A DNA stretch of 64,000 nt from Euborellia annulipes (lineage: Eukaryota; Arthropoda; Insecta; Dermaptera; Anisolabididae). The notes below the pieces were generated by a model. It worked only from the letters and a program-made list of their open reading frames with translations, had not been told where the DNA came from and did not search any database. The position numbers were made by a program, and so were the translations under genes. Every line of letters starts with the position of its first letter. Positions within the stretch are counted from its first letter, which is position 1. Shown piece after piece: positions 1-11,300 of this stretch. Where the stretch lies: positions 55,432 to 119,431 of the forward strand of contig JAKCPI010005090.1 in assembly GCA_023213315.1 (NCBI GenBank). Direction: 5' to 3'.

Positions 1-329
1 CAAAACAACAATGACAACTTTGTGCCTAATTAATTTATAAGCCAACGAGGAGGACTGAAGATGGACGAATAAATTTTGTCCGAAACGTCTCCTTTTCGGC
101 ATTTGGCATCCAAAGGCTCTCTTCATTTGCTGCACCTGTACTTATTCTTTTCCATTCCATAACATCAACAGCAACTTCTCTTCGAATTATATTAAATTTA
201 AATTAATTAAACCTGAAGTTGGCAACCCCCGACATTTTTTTAAAAATATGTAAAATAAAACCTCGCGCGAATTTCTAGTTTTTTTTACAATATTTATTAT
301 CTCCACACAGCCAATTTTAATTTTTAAAT

Positions 330-516
330 AAGAAACTACATATATAAAATATTTAAGATATAATTTATATTATATACATCGCTAATGTAAGCCGCGAAGG
401 AAATTTATATAATTCCATATTTATTCATTCAAATATTTAATTATATAAATTTCCTTCACCGCTTACATACGCGATGTATATAATATCTTAAATATTATAT
501 ATATAGTTTCTTATTT
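330..516. repeat. small foldback (inverted repeat)
   Basis: The arms at about 330-417 and 438-516 are near-perfect reverse complements. Shared blocks include GTAAGCCGCGAAGG against CCTTCACCGCTTAC, and TAAGAAACTA against TAGTTTCTTA. The centre is a short AT-rich loop. There is no coding potential. It is probably a non-autonomous foldback MITE; no target duplication was identified. Confidence 0.7.
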
Positions 517-640
517 ATTAATTAATTAAATTTGATGTCTTCTCAATTATTCTAACTAGATTGCTCCTGATCAAGTTGTGGCCCCGAATTTGAGTCCATT
601 TCTCTAAAATTGTTTTCTGAGTGAATTCAAATACCCGAAT

Positions 641-714
641 ACCGTCTCTGGTCTAGTGGTAAGGACACATCGAGTACAAATTGGTGGATCCGTGGTTCAA
701 CTCCCGGCACCACA
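641..714 (+). repeat. tRNA-like sequence (pseudo-tRNA or SINE head)
   Basis: An A-box-like TGGTCTAGTGG is followed about 45 nt later by a B-box-like GGTTCAACTCC and an acceptor-like CCGGCACCA. The T-arm pairs only imperfectly, so this reads as a tRNA-derived remnant rather than a working tRNA gene. Confidence 0.45.
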
Positions 715-854
715 TCCTTACTTTTTACGGATTAATAAATATTGGAATTATATAAATTTTAATTTCGTTATCTTATATTGTGGGCAAAAAAAATATCAAT
801 AAAAACAAACTTTACAAAAAGAAGATCTACTACTTTTTCATTTTTTTTTCTCAG

Positions 855-1079
855 TCTACTCTTCGTGTACACATTCGAATGCATAGCGGAATTAAGGCCT
901 ATGCTTGTACCCTTTGTCCAAAACGATTCGTCCATTCGGCGGGACTCAATTCCCATTTGAGATTACATCGCGGTGATAAGCCTCATGTTTGTCCTTATTG
1001 TGGAAAATCATTTCATCAACGAACTGATAAAGAGGATCATATACGGAAACATACTGATGAACGTCCCTATGCTTGTAAG
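855..1079 (+). CDS. zinc-finger gene, penultimate exon
   Basis: The acceptor is a T-rich tract ending CTCAG at 854; the donor is AAG|GTAAAG at 1079/1080. The exon is 225 nt, in phase 0 at both ends, and encodes the end of one finger, two full fingers and the first two residues (Y-A-C-K) of the next. An ATG at 780 lies in the intron and is not a start. Confidence 0.88.
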
Positions 1080-1782
1080 GTAAAGTTATTTTGAATATTA
1101 ATGATTTTTACATTTTTAGATTTAAAAAAAAATATTTTTTAATTAATCGTAATTAAAAACATAGCATTCTATTATGTAAAATGCTTACGAATTTAAAACA
1201 TTTAAAAACAACCCCATAAAGAATACCTTAAAATATCTCATTAGTTTCGAACTAAAGATTCATTGTGCCCTCCTGAAGCCCCTTAAATTATTTTGAACCC
1301 ACCAACCTACAAAGTCACAAAATGAAAGTTCATTAAAAAGGACCTACTGCTTTTTACAGGATTGTCCAAAACAGTTCCGAACCCGAGCCATGTGGCTGGA
1401 GCATACTCGCATCCACGGCGATATCCGTCCTTTTTCTTGCAACATCTGCGGTGCAGCTTTTCGTCGATCATTTGCTTTAAAAAACCATCGGCTGATTCAC
1501 ACTGGCGATCGACCCTTTGTTTGTAACATATGTGGTCGAAATTTTAGAATTCGTCAAGATTTGGTTAAACATCAAAGAACCTGTCATCAAACGATCGAGG
1601 AGAAAACAGAAGAAAATAGCTTGGATTCAAATTCCTTAATATCATTACCTGCCAATATTTGTAGTCTATGTGATCAAGAATTTGCAAATTTAAATGATTT
1701 TTATTCTCATATACGTAAAGTTCATGAAGATATCTATTTTGATGATACTTTTGATGACAAATTAAATGAATTTAATAATTAA
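855..1782 (+). CDS. C2H2 zinc-finger protein, 3' part (two exons)
   Basis: This is the C-terminal part of a probable DNA-binding nuclear protein, joined from 855-1079 and 1360-1782. The joined reading frame has the last three residues of a finger helix (H-IRM-H), then six C2H2 fingers: YACTLCPKRF, HVCPYCGKSF, YACKDCPKQF, FSCNICGAAF, FVCNICGRNF and the more diverged NICSLCDQEF. The linkers are short and TGEKP-like (RGDKPH, TDERPY, TGDRPF). The third finger spans the splice junction, which supports the intron. The last two fingers have four residues between the histidines. An acidic tail rich in D, E and N ends at TAA 1780-1782. Upstream exons lie outside the window or were not recognisable. 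The family is too large to name an orthologue. Target DNA and partners are unknown. Confidence 0.9.
1360..1782 (+). CDS. zinc-finger gene, last exon
   Basis: The acceptor TTTTTACAG ends at 1359 and the exon opens with D-C-P-K-Q-F, completing the split finger. It encodes four finger units and the acidic C-terminal tail, and stops at 1780-1782. The methionine at 1390 is internal. Confidence 0.9.
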   Translation, partial: DCPKQFRTRAMWLEHTRIHGDIRPFSCNICGAAFRRSFALKNHRLIHTGDRPFVCNICGRNFRIRQDLVKHQRTCHQTIEEKTEENSLDSNSLISLPANICSLCDQEFANLNDFYSHIRKVHEDIYFDDTFDDKLNEFNN

Positions 1783-1977
1783 TAACTTACTTTACGAGGG
1801 CCCGATAAGTACTTAGCCTCACAGCCTGATGGAGCCAGTATCGCAAGAGCAATTTACTATATATATATACATGTATATGTATATATATATATTTCTTGTA
1901 GTGCATTCTCTTAGACGGCTACTGTCGAAATTTCAGCCGGATCAGACTCGTGGTTTTGTTTTGACCGCACTTGGCTA

Positions 1978-2216
1978 AGAAAAAAGTGCTCTTCCACCAT
2001 GATAACGCACCGGCTCACACCTCCGCCCTCGCCACGGCCAAATTGGTCGGATTGGGCTACGAACTGCCGCCCCATCCACCGTATTCTCCAGATTAGGCCT
2101 CGTGAGACTTCTTTTTGTTTCCAAACTTGATAAAGTCACTCGCCGGGCAGAAATTTAAGTCGAATGAGGAGGTCATCTCCGCCACGGAGCCCTACTTTGC
2201 AGACCTCGAGAAAACC
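1978..2216 (+). pseudogene. mariner transposase fragment (catalytic part)
   Basis: The reading contains KKVLFHHDNAPAHTS, then HPPYSPD, then DFFLFPNL, and ends VISATEPYFADLEK. The second and third catalytic aspartates are 34 residues apart, as in mariner D,D34D transposases. Two in-frame stops (TAG and TGA) fall between YSPD and DFFLF, so the copy is dead. The N-terminal DNA-binding part is missing. Confidence 0.9.
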
Positions 2217-3378
2217 CGCAACATGACCGCCTTCTGCGGCCCTTGTTGAGGTTTTTTTTTATTATTAAGTTTTATTTTATAAAATTTTATTAAATTTGTT
2301 AAATTAAAAAAAAAAATATTAAAAAAAAAAAAACTATTTTAAATTTCAATTTCCGGAGATCCGGAGCTAAATTAGAAATTATAATATACTTTGTACGATT
2401 AGCCGGGGATTTGAGTTGAGTGGCCGAACTTTTGGCTTGAGAGTCCGAGTGCGCACCGTCGTTTCCCATTCTTTATTACACTCTCGAAGTGGCCACATCA
2501 AGGGGGCCCGCTTCCTGAGCAACCAGGCAACACTCTCAGCAACGGTGCTTGGCATTGGCACCGACCAGGCAATAACGAGGCTCTCTCAGGGTCCCAGTAC
2601 CAAATTAACTGGCCGACCCCGAAGCACCAGCGGTCCTAGCTGCGCCAAAGGGTGGGAATTTCACGTACCCGACACCGGGGGTACTGCAACTCCAGTTCGC
2701 ACCGAGACGGTCCGGGTCCGTGATTGCAGCAGGACAAAATTGCAGCACGGTCGGAACCACATCACCGGCATCACCAGGCGCTCGGCTCAGAGGCTAAGGC
2801 CCTCAACCTCATCCTACTAAGGTTTTTTTTTTAATAAATTTTTAAAAAATAACCTCTCTCTTATTAACCCAACAAAAAAACCCTACCTTCACTGGGAAAT
2901 TCTTACCCCCACTTGAACACAAATTTTCCCAGGGAGGCTTTCCCAATCAAAATTCTATTTAAATAAAGAGAATAACAAAAAAAAAAAAACAGAAAAAGTG
3001 GTTTCAAACCGAAACCTTTGAAAGAAAAAAAATTCTTAATTTACATCAAAACTAAAAAAAAAATAATATCAAAACTTCAAAAAAAAAAACTTTAAACAAA
3101 ACGTCAAAAAAATATATATCAAAACACCTAAAAAAATTAAAAAAAAAAAAAAATCTTAAAACGTCAAAAAAAAAAACTTTCTAAAAAAAATAAAATATTT
3201 AAAATATAAAAAAAAAAAAAAAAACCAAACTTGTACCAAAAAAAAATTAAATCGAACTTCAAGAAAAAAGACCGGGAAGGCCCAAGAAAGAAGACCGAGA
3301 AGACCCAGCAGAAGCAGAACAACTCTTCCTGAGTCAACACACCCCCCGTGCCAGATTATACACCCTGGATACGCTTCG
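2217..3378. mobile_element. unidentified insertion inside the mariner
   Basis: This segment interrupts the transposase between ...YFADLEK and ...YFSEGLKKLE. It has a GC-rich block at 2400-2820, open in one frame for 134 codons but without recognisable protein similarity, followed by low-complexity A-rich sequence (2940-3260) made of runs of A broken by CTTC, ACGTC and CAAAAC units. It is probably a retroposed or composite element. Exact ends and family are not established. Confidence 0.5.
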
Positions 3379-3463
3379 AACGTATTTTTCAGAAGGGTTA
3401 AAAAAGTTGGAGCATCGCTGGGTCAAGTGTATCGAACTAAGAGGAGACTATATTGAAAAATAA
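3379..3463 (+). pseudogene. mariner transposase C-terminal fragment
   Basis: The frame reads YFSEGLKKLEHRW and ends with KCIELRGDYIEK and a TAA stop, a typical mariner C-terminus. It continues the fragment at 1978-2216 after the nested insertion. Confidence 0.85.
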
Positions 3464-3644
3464 ATCGCCACTTTTCCAAAATTTTTGTTTTTCTTTTGTA
3501 GGCTAAGTGCTTATCAGACCACCCTCGTATATTAGGGAAAAGATTGAATTAAAATTCTAAATGATCTTAGATTCTGAAAAAGTCATTAAAAAATCTTGTT
3601 TGATATTTTTTGTTTGATAAATAAAAAAATTTAATTACTTATTA

Positions 3645-3973
3645 GGAGTCGTCCACATATTACGTAACGCTTTAGGAGGGGGGAGGGGTAGAGGTCTGGA
3701 CAAAACGTTACTAATTGTGACATGAGGGAATTTATAAAACTAAACCGGAGTTAGAAAAGATGGGATGAGAGGCGTATACTAAAAAAATTAAAAAAAAAAA
3801 AAAAAGTTAAATAAGATTCGCACCTAAAAAACAAAAACATAAATGATTTTCGCAACAGTGAAAAATGGAGTGATTGTTTGAGTCACGAGGGGAAATTTAC
3901 TAGTGGCATGACAGGGGGGGACGGGGACTAGAATATCATCAAAAAAGGCGTGACGTAATATGTGCACGACCCC
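3645..3973. mobile_element. Harbinger-like MITE
   Basis: The terminal inverted repeats are about 27 bp: GGAGTCGTCCACATATTACG on the left and, inverted, GGGGTCGTGCACATATTACG on the right. A TTA trinucleotide flanks both ends (3642-3644 and 3974-3976), which fits PIF/Harbinger targets. The interior has no coding potential. The 3-bp duplication is short, so the superfamily call is moderate. Confidence 0.7.
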
Positions 3974-3999
3974 TTAAAAAAAAAAATTAAATGGAGGTA

Positions 4000-4206
4000 C
4001 AGTGAGGGACAATATTAAGTCCCACCCATGTGTTTTCTACTTTTGATTATTTCATTGTTTTTAAAAAAATATGTATTTTTTAATGGAAATTTTCATGGTT
4101 CAAACCTAGAAAATTTCCAATAAAGATTTTCATTTTCTTTTATAAAAACGATAAAATAATCACAAGTAGAAAACGCATGGGTGGGACTCAATATTGTCCC
4201 TCACTG
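4000..4206. mobile_element. Tc1/mariner-type MITE, copy 1
   Basis: It starts CAGTGAGGGACAATATTAAG and ends with the inverted form, flanked by TA at 3998-3999 and 4207-4208. The arms extend about 85 bp each, making it almost a full hairpin. A second copy lies at 34628-34836. Confidence 0.88.
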
Positions 4207-4382
4207 TACTTCTATATACCGCTTTGGTGCTGACAAAGCTACTATTTTAAGGAAAAATCTCGACATATAAAATCTGGAATAGTTAATCAAACCAGATCTT
4301 TTTTGCCTATTATTTCTTAAACAGATAGAATGATTTGACAAGACTGTATGTTTTTTGTTGGTGGGCAAACCGCCCCATGACC

Positions 4383-4647
4383 CAAGGGCGGATCCAGAGG
4401 TGTTTCTCGGGGGGGTAATCTGGTGTGACTCGTCGCACAGCACACTATTTTTTTTTAATTTCGGTAATTTAAAAGCGCATTCTGTATTTGTTTGCCAGAA
4501 TATAAATACACATCAAATTTTTAAGTATTAATTTTAAAAATTTTACATTAAAAATAAATTTTTTTGCGAAAAAAAGGTATTTTTTCGAATCTCGGGGGGG
4601 TGGAATTACCCCCTTTACCCCCCCCCCTCCCCTTGTATCCGCCCTTG
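4383..4647. mobile_element. hAT-type MITE, family D copy 1
   Basis: The termini are CAAGGGCGGATCCAGAGG and, at the right, TTGTATCCGCCCTTG. The 8-bp target duplication CCATGACC lies at 4375-4382 and 4648-4655. G- and C-runs sit just inside both ends. The interior shares a 29-nt module (4417-4445) with the family A hairpin. Confidence 0.93.
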
Positions 4648-4655
4648 CCATGACC

Positions 4656-6199
4656 TAAAACCGAACCCAGGATTTCCAGCCTTTCTGGGGCATTGGTGTG
4701 TTAATCTTTGCCCCAGGCCACAGGTCCCTCGACCTCCTGGGTTCGATTTCGGGGCCCAAGGGGCGCTTGGCCCTCCAACAAAAAATATACTCACAGTCGT
4801 ATCATATATATCTATGACTAGTTAAGTCCAAATAGAGGTATATTGAATACCAATATCTTATTCAAATATAGGCCTATATAGATCTCGAAAAATATTTAAC
4901 ATAATTATTTGTATTATAACTCTCCTGATTATATTTATAACATCAGCCATCTAGACCAACTTTTTATATAATGATATTTGTCTAAATCTTAAATTAATTA
5001 TGATAATAATAAAGATTTTTTTATAAATATTTATTTTTAATCTTTTCATCTCCATAATATTTTAAAGAATTGTTTGTATAAATGGCAGGGGCATTTATAT
5101 AAATTTATATTTGGATATATTTTTTTTTTTTTTTAAGAAAATGTGGGACTGGAAAAAATGAAATACAGTGATGGAAATACTTTTACGAACAGCCCATTAT
5201 TTTCAGAAAAATTATTTAAAAATATATTTGACTTATGATATAACATTAAAAAAACAATTTTAGTAATCTTTTGACTTTACACTTGGTTTAATTAAGCAAA
5301 ATAATCGGTCATTCATTGAATTAACTAATTTGATATTGTATTTTGCTCAACATTTTTCCACGCTTCTAAAATTGCACCCGTTGCTTATTGTTGGCGTAAT
5401 TACGTCTAATAATTATACACACATGTTTTCCAGTGGATTTAGTTCGGGGCTGCACGCTAGCAACAGTAAAACTTGAACATGCTGTTGTTTTAACCACAAG
5501 AAAAAAGTCATTGCCATTGGGCCAAGGAGGAGGGGGGACATAGGGGGTAATTACCTCCCCCACCACCGGAGATTCGAGAAAAATATTTTTTTTTGTGAAA
5601 AAATTGTATTTTTAATATAAAATTTTAAAAACTAATACTTAAAAATTTGATTTGTATATATATTCTGGCAGGGGTGTAACGAGGGCGTGGCAAAACAGGC
5701 GCCCGCCACGGGCGCAACTGGACTGAGGGCGCCAAACAAAGGGGACCTGTTTTTATTTACCAACATTTTAATCAATGAGGCGCTACGGGGGAGAAGGCAA
5801 ATGGCCCCCGACAATTATATCAGCCCCCCTCTCCCAAAGGGCCTCACTGATTATGTTGGTGGTAAATAAAAACCTCGTGCAACTCACAACTTGTAGGGAG
5901 GGGGAGCGGAAATTTACTTATTCACGGGAGAGGGCAATTTAGAATTTGAAATATCATTTTATATATTTTACAAAAATAAAAAAAAAAATTTAATTAGAAG
6001 GGAAACAGTTTTTATTAATTATTTCAAGATAAGGAATTTTACTGTTCGGTTGATGTTCAATGTGTTAAGAGAATTTGTACATATAAATAAATAGTTAAAT
6101 AGTTAAATAGTTTAAATGTGAAAATTATAACAAAATAAATCAATATTTCATTTTTTTGATTTTATTTTAAAGTAAAATTCCTTATCTTGAAATAATTTA
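4656..6199. other. AT-rich intergenic sequence with repeat fragments
   Basis: No gene is recognised. At 5522-5668 lies a degraded family D MITE; at 5669 it is cut by what looks like the left end of another hAT-type element (CAGGGGTGTAACGAGGG). The right end of that second element was not found. A 32-bp inverted repeat lies at 6013-6045 and 6170-6203. Confidence 0.5.
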
Positions 6200-7517
6200 A
6201 AAAAAAAGTGCAGGAGGTGGATTTGAACTCGCGAAGTTTGGTAACGTGAGAATGGAAAAAAATATAGATTTCTTGATGACGAATTAACCACCTGAGCCAA
6301 CGTTTACTTATTTATGTTAAGGACAAATAAGCCATATAAGAAACATAAAATAAAAGAAGTAATAAAAAAATTTTAATATTTCACATATGATATATCATTT
6401 TTCATTATTTTTTATGCTGATTAATAATTTATAACCAAAATTCCAAAAACATGCATAGTTTTCAAATAATTCAATGGACAAACGTCAGATTGTTTATGCC
6501 TTGATGTATTTAAACCAAAAACTCTATCTAGCATATGATACATGTCATTAAATCTTGAATTCCCCCTGATTCCAGAGAACTAAAGCCCTTTTAATTATAT
6601 GATCTAATTTGGGAGTTATTGGCGATCAAAGTTAAGCTTATTTTCGACATCAACATTCAATTTTCTATATTATCGAAAAAGCTTATTTAGCATTGTCTGA
6701 TTAAAACCAAATTTTTACCAGAGATTTATAATTAATAAATGAGTTTTTTTCTAAAGTTTCATTGAGATTGGTAAAGAAATAAATAAAATATTCACTATTT
6801 TGTAAATTGAGTTTTAGAATTTGGGATCTCAAATGCAAGCCTAGAGCCGGTTCATAGACGGCTCTCTTTACACATCCGGGATCCCGAATTCTAAAACTCA
6901 ATTTACAAAATAGTGAATATTTTATTTATTTCTTTACCAATCTCAATGAAACTTTAGAAAAAAACTCATTTATTAATTATAAATCTCTGGTAAAAATTTG
7001 GTTTTAATCAGACAATGCTAAATAAGCTTTTTCGATAATATAGAAAATTGAATGTTGATGACATTAAGGTCGAAAATAAGCTTAACTTTGATCGCCAATA
7101 ACTCCCAAATTAGAACATATAATTAAAAGGGCTTTAGTTCTCTGGAATCAGGGGGAATTCAAGATTTAATGACATGTATCATATGCTAGATAGAGTTTTT
7201 GGTTTAAATACATCAAGGCATAAACAATCTGACGTTTGTCCATTGAATTATTTGAAAACTATGCATGTTTTTGGAATTTTGGTTATAAATTATTAATCAG
7301 CATAAAAAATAATGAAAAATGATATATCATATGTGAAATATTAAAATTTTTTTATTACTTCTTTTATTTTATGTTTCTTATATGGCTTATTTGTCCTTAA
7401 CATAAATAAGTAAACGTTGGCTTAGGTGGTTAATTCGTCATCAAGAAATCTATATTTTTTTCCATTCTCACGTTACCAAACTTCGCGAGTTCAAATCCAC
7501 CTCCTGCACTTTTTTTT
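6200..7517. repeat. 1.3 kb palindrome with tRNA-like ends
   Basis: Two arms of about 620 bp (6200-6822 and 6896-7517) are nearly perfect reverse complements around a loop at about 6823-6895. The outermost part of each arm is a tRNA-like unit: at 7419-7512 on the plus strand an A-box-like TGGCTTAGGTGG, a 40-50 nt insert, and a B-box-like AGTTCAAATCC; the left arm has the same unit inverted. The arms differ by a 9-bp indel and a few substitutions. Confidence 0.9.
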
Positions 7518-7985
7518 TAAAATCATATTATCAATTTCCTTTCATTTTTAATGGTAACTTATAATTTCATTTATCTGTCATTATAACGAGAGAAAAGATT
7601 TGTGGAATATAAATTTTGGTGACCCCATGTTTAGGATATTTTGACAAATTTTTAAATTTTAACTTTTTTTTTTTATTTATGTTGGCATGCTACAGGCGCT
7701 TCTTACTCTTGTTACGGCACTGAATTCTGGTTAGATATGGAAAAGACTTAAAAAAAAAAAAAAAAAAAAAAAAAACGAAAACATTGAAGTATAATAGGCC
7801 TACACAATAATAAAGCTGAAACAAGTGCTTGCATTTGACATCATTGAAAATATATTTTAATTTACAAAAGTTCATAATATATATAATATATTTTGTTAAA
7901 TTACAAATTATATTAAATGGATTTGTCCTTAATTACAATTATTTAATTTTTAAATCAAATGATAAGTTAACTTGACATTTCTGTT
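7518..7985. other. AT-rich intergenic sequence
   Basis: No coding sequence is recognised. It contains a poly-A run at 7749-7774 and otherwise featureless AT-rich DNA upstream of the NTAQ1 promoter region. Confidence 0.5.
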
Positions 7986-8218
7986 TAGAGATGGCAGCAC
8001 CTGCCGATCTTTTATGTTTTGATTGCATTCTTTGTAGAGTGAGCTACATGACAGCCCCCGACAATATGGCCGCAATAGAAACTCTTGTGTATACATGCTC
8101 TTATATTTGCCGGCTGTCACTTGACAACTAATCGACCTAAGTGAATTTGCTCAGTCGCGTTGCATTGTCCAACTGTCAGTGGTAGGGTTCCCATTGACCA
8201 GGATACCCGCCTTCTATA
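7986..8218 (+). promoter_or_regulatory. probable 5' UTR / promoter region of NTAQ1
   Basis: Base composition rises sharply in GC compared with the flanks, just before the inferred NTAQ1 start codon. No TATA box or initiator was singled out. An in-frame TGA at 8195-8197 shows that translation cannot start further upstream in this exon. This is an inference from position and composition only. Confidence 0.35.
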
Positions 8219-8346
8219 ATGGCATCAGTAGAGAAAGCAAATAAGATCCAACGGCAGGATACGGGCATGGTGACGACGGCAACCAAGAAACCCTTGCTCA
8301 GCTTGTTCGGCCATCGCAACGAGTCCGTATACACGCCATGTTATTG
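8219..8346 (+). CDS. NTAQ1: NTAQ1 exon 1
   Basis: It encodes 42 residues, ending S-V-Y-T-P-C-Y, plus the first two bases (TG) of the catalytic Cys codon. The donor is TTG|GTAAGG at 8346/8347. The match to the conserved VY-x-x-CYC|EEN region and the exact phase fit with exon 2 identify this small exon 17 kb upstream. The first 35 residues are family-variable. Confidence 0.88.
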
Positions 8347-11300
8347 GTAAGGTTGTCATCGGCCCCAGTTACGGCAATGCTATTTGACTTCGAACTTGTT
8401 GCTCGAGTGCAGCCGATCAATACCCCGGCATGCAGCAACGCCGCCATTATCACGCCCTGCTATCTGACTGCATGCGGATAACGCGCCTGGGCCCTTGACC
8501 TCCTCTTTTCTTTAATCATACTCTCCCAGATTAGACATTTTCATCCCATAACTCACTTAAACAAACTACATGTTCACCATTTTTACTCTCTACAATTAGT
8601 GAGTTTCAATAGCAATTGTTGACATTATTGACATTCATTATTGGGTTTAAAAGCAAAGTAAATGGCGGTTTTTTATATCAAAAACAAAAATCTGGTGTGA
8701 CTAGTCGCACAGCACATAATTTTCTCTTACCCTTCACAAGAAAAAGTAGTGTTCTGTGCATGACACACCAGATTTTTTCTGTCGATATATATTTAGTTTC
8801 CGACAGTACGGTACATTCGAATTCCAAGATGTAAAATTTATAAGTAAGGGGAAATCTTTATATTTTCTTACTATAACAACCATTTCTCCAAACTTTTTGA
8901 AGTACAAGAGTAAAGTGGTCTTCAGAAGATTTCAATGACAAAATGAGAATATACATTTTAAAGAGCATCTAAAAAATAATTGATTTTTGAATTTTAATCA
9001 AAATCGTCAGAGCGAATTTTGAGAAAATCGAAAAAAAAAAAAAAACTGAAAAAATACTAGTACTTTTTGTCCTATTTCTTTCAAAAGTTTCGTGTCACGT
9101 CCCAGAGGGGGTACCTTACTTAAATATAAAATTTAAACCTCATAGCTCTTTTGGTTCTTGAGATATTTTGTTCACAGACAGCTAGACACACAGACCATGT
9201 CGCGAAAATCACTTTTTTGGATTCACGGAACCTCAAAACGTGTATTTCCATCAAAATCTCGTCATCGAATTTTTGACAGGAATCCTTGAATACTTTCTCT
9301 CTATTAACATATATACATATAGATGTAAGAGAAAGTAAAAAAAGGGCCTTAAATCTAATTTTAAACAAGTTATACAATATATAATCTAAAATTCCATAAT
9401 TTTACCATATTCGCACTGTATTTAAAAAAGAGGAATAGGAATATCGATAAGTGGTTTCAAGTCCAGAAGCTTCCTAATTTCTTTCTTTCGCGATTTCCCT
9501 CCTTATCATCTCAAAATCTATCAATATTTCTGAGTGCCTTTGCGTGGTTGCAATTTTCTCAAACACTCTCCCCAATTATGGGTTAATTTAATTCAAATAG
9601 ATATTAAATAATTTTATACTTAGGGAACAGGGGTTTAAATGAAAAACCGATCCCTTGAGGATGCTTAAACAAAAGTAAACAAATGGAATCTCTTTATTTA
9701 CTTTCACGTGCGTTATTTTTCGAAAATTTAATTTAAAAAATTCCAATGATCGTTTTACTCAAGATTATCCTTCAGATTTTATATTTAAAAATTTTGGGTT
9801 ATCATTAAAAAAAGACATCAACTCCATTAGGTGCATTTCAATAGCATCTAATGAGAAAAAGCTATAACACAAAATTACTAATTATAATACTAATACGTTC
9901 AGTTCATTTTAATTCGTATAAATATATACAGTATAATAATATTTAGCATTCATTTAAATTTTCTTATTTAGATTTTACAACAATAGGCTATATAATTTAA
10001 AAAAAACATACCGGTACAGTACACCTATATAAGTATTTTTCATTTTCATACCACACACAATATAATATATTAATAAATCATTACTCTTTTATAGCAAAAC
10101 AAAGCTTTTAATCATAAATCATAAAAATATTTTAATACTAAAACCTCTTAAATTTAGGTCATATTGTTCATTAAATTCTTTACTAAATATTTTGTTATAA
10201 AAGTTTTTATTTATCTATGTTAGAACAGTAAAAAATTAATTAAATTATATAATTTTTATACTGAAATTAAATAATAAAGTTTCAATAACTCATAGGCATA
10301 CCCATCAAGGGCGGATCCAGAGGTGTTTCTCGGGGGGGGGGGGGGTAATCTGGTGTGACTCGTCGCACAGCACACTATTTTTTTTTAATTTCGGTAATTT
10401 AAAAGCGGATTCTGTACTTGTTTGCCAGAATATAAATACACATCAAATTTTTAAGTATTAATTTTAAAAATTTTACATTAAAAATGAATTTTTTTGCGAA
10501 AAAAGGTATTTTTTCGAATCTCGGGGGGGGGGGGGTAATCACCCCCTTTACCCCCTTGTATCCGCCCTTGATACCCATAAATTTATAATGTGATGTTAAG
10601 AATTTGTAGTTTCCCCTCTCCTTCTGACCTTATAATAATTAGGGTCCGACCGAAACAAGATTTTCAGCCGAAACCGAAACCGAAACCGAATATTCGGCCT
10701 CAACCTTAGTTTCGGCCGAAACCGTAACCGAAACCGAAACTTGTATTTCCTATAAAAATTTTTTTTCATTTTACTTTTTTTTTTTTTTTGAATTTTTTTT
10801 CCCTCCCGTGAAAATCATTTTACCTTTTGACGTGACAACGTCTTACAAATCATGTGTCTATAGTGGCATGTTAGAGGGGCATGCACGAAAAAGTTTATTG
10901 GTTTGAATAACTCCTCTGTCTTAAGAGGTATAATTATGAGAAATATACGGTTAGAAAGAATGAGTTTTCAGCTAAAGATTTCACCATTTATTTTTTTCCT
11001 ATCATTTTATTTTACCGCGCTGCGGTAAATTCTAATTTGAAAGTTTAAACCCCTGTAGATTCCGAACGGCTAATCAGATCAGACTAAATGGGATGTCATT
11101 TGGTGCAGAAAGATAACCTCTAATAGAATAAATAAAAAAATCCCGAGTAATTAACTCCAAAATTGGTTTTTTTCTCGAAAAACCTCATTTTTTAGGCAAA
11201 AAATATCGAAAAATAGCCCTAATTGTGCAACGCATAGCTACTTGACCATAAAAGCTACATTAAATCTAAATATAGTTTTAGAAAGAGTGGTTCAATACCC

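Larger units (their letters stand above)
1..854. other. AT-rich sequence upstream of the zinc-finger exons
   Basis: No coding exon is recognised here. The stretch holds the foldback at 330-516 and the tRNA-like sequence at 641-714, both listed separately. A poly-T tract followed by CAG at 841-854 is the splice acceptor of the next exon, so at least the right part is intron of the zinc-finger gene. Confidence 0.5.
1795..3527 (+). mobile_element. decayed mariner element with nested insertion
   Basis: The termini read CGAGGGCCCGATAAGTACTT on the left and, inverted, CGAGGGTGGTCTGATAAGCA on the right, each flanked by TA (1793-1794 and 3528-3529), the mariner target. Inside are remnants of a D,D34D transposase. 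The N-terminal half is deleted and replaced by an AT microsatellite. An insertion of about 1.15 kb (roughly 2217-3378) separates the C-terminal segment from the rest. The left TA lies only 10 bp after the zinc-finger stop codon, so it sits in that gene's 3' UTR or just past it. Confidence 0.9.

Noticed and set aside
2416..2820. 134-codon GC-rich open frame
   Set aside because: It sits in a nested insertion within a dead mariner, has no recognisable domain, and GC-rich sequence gives long chance frames.
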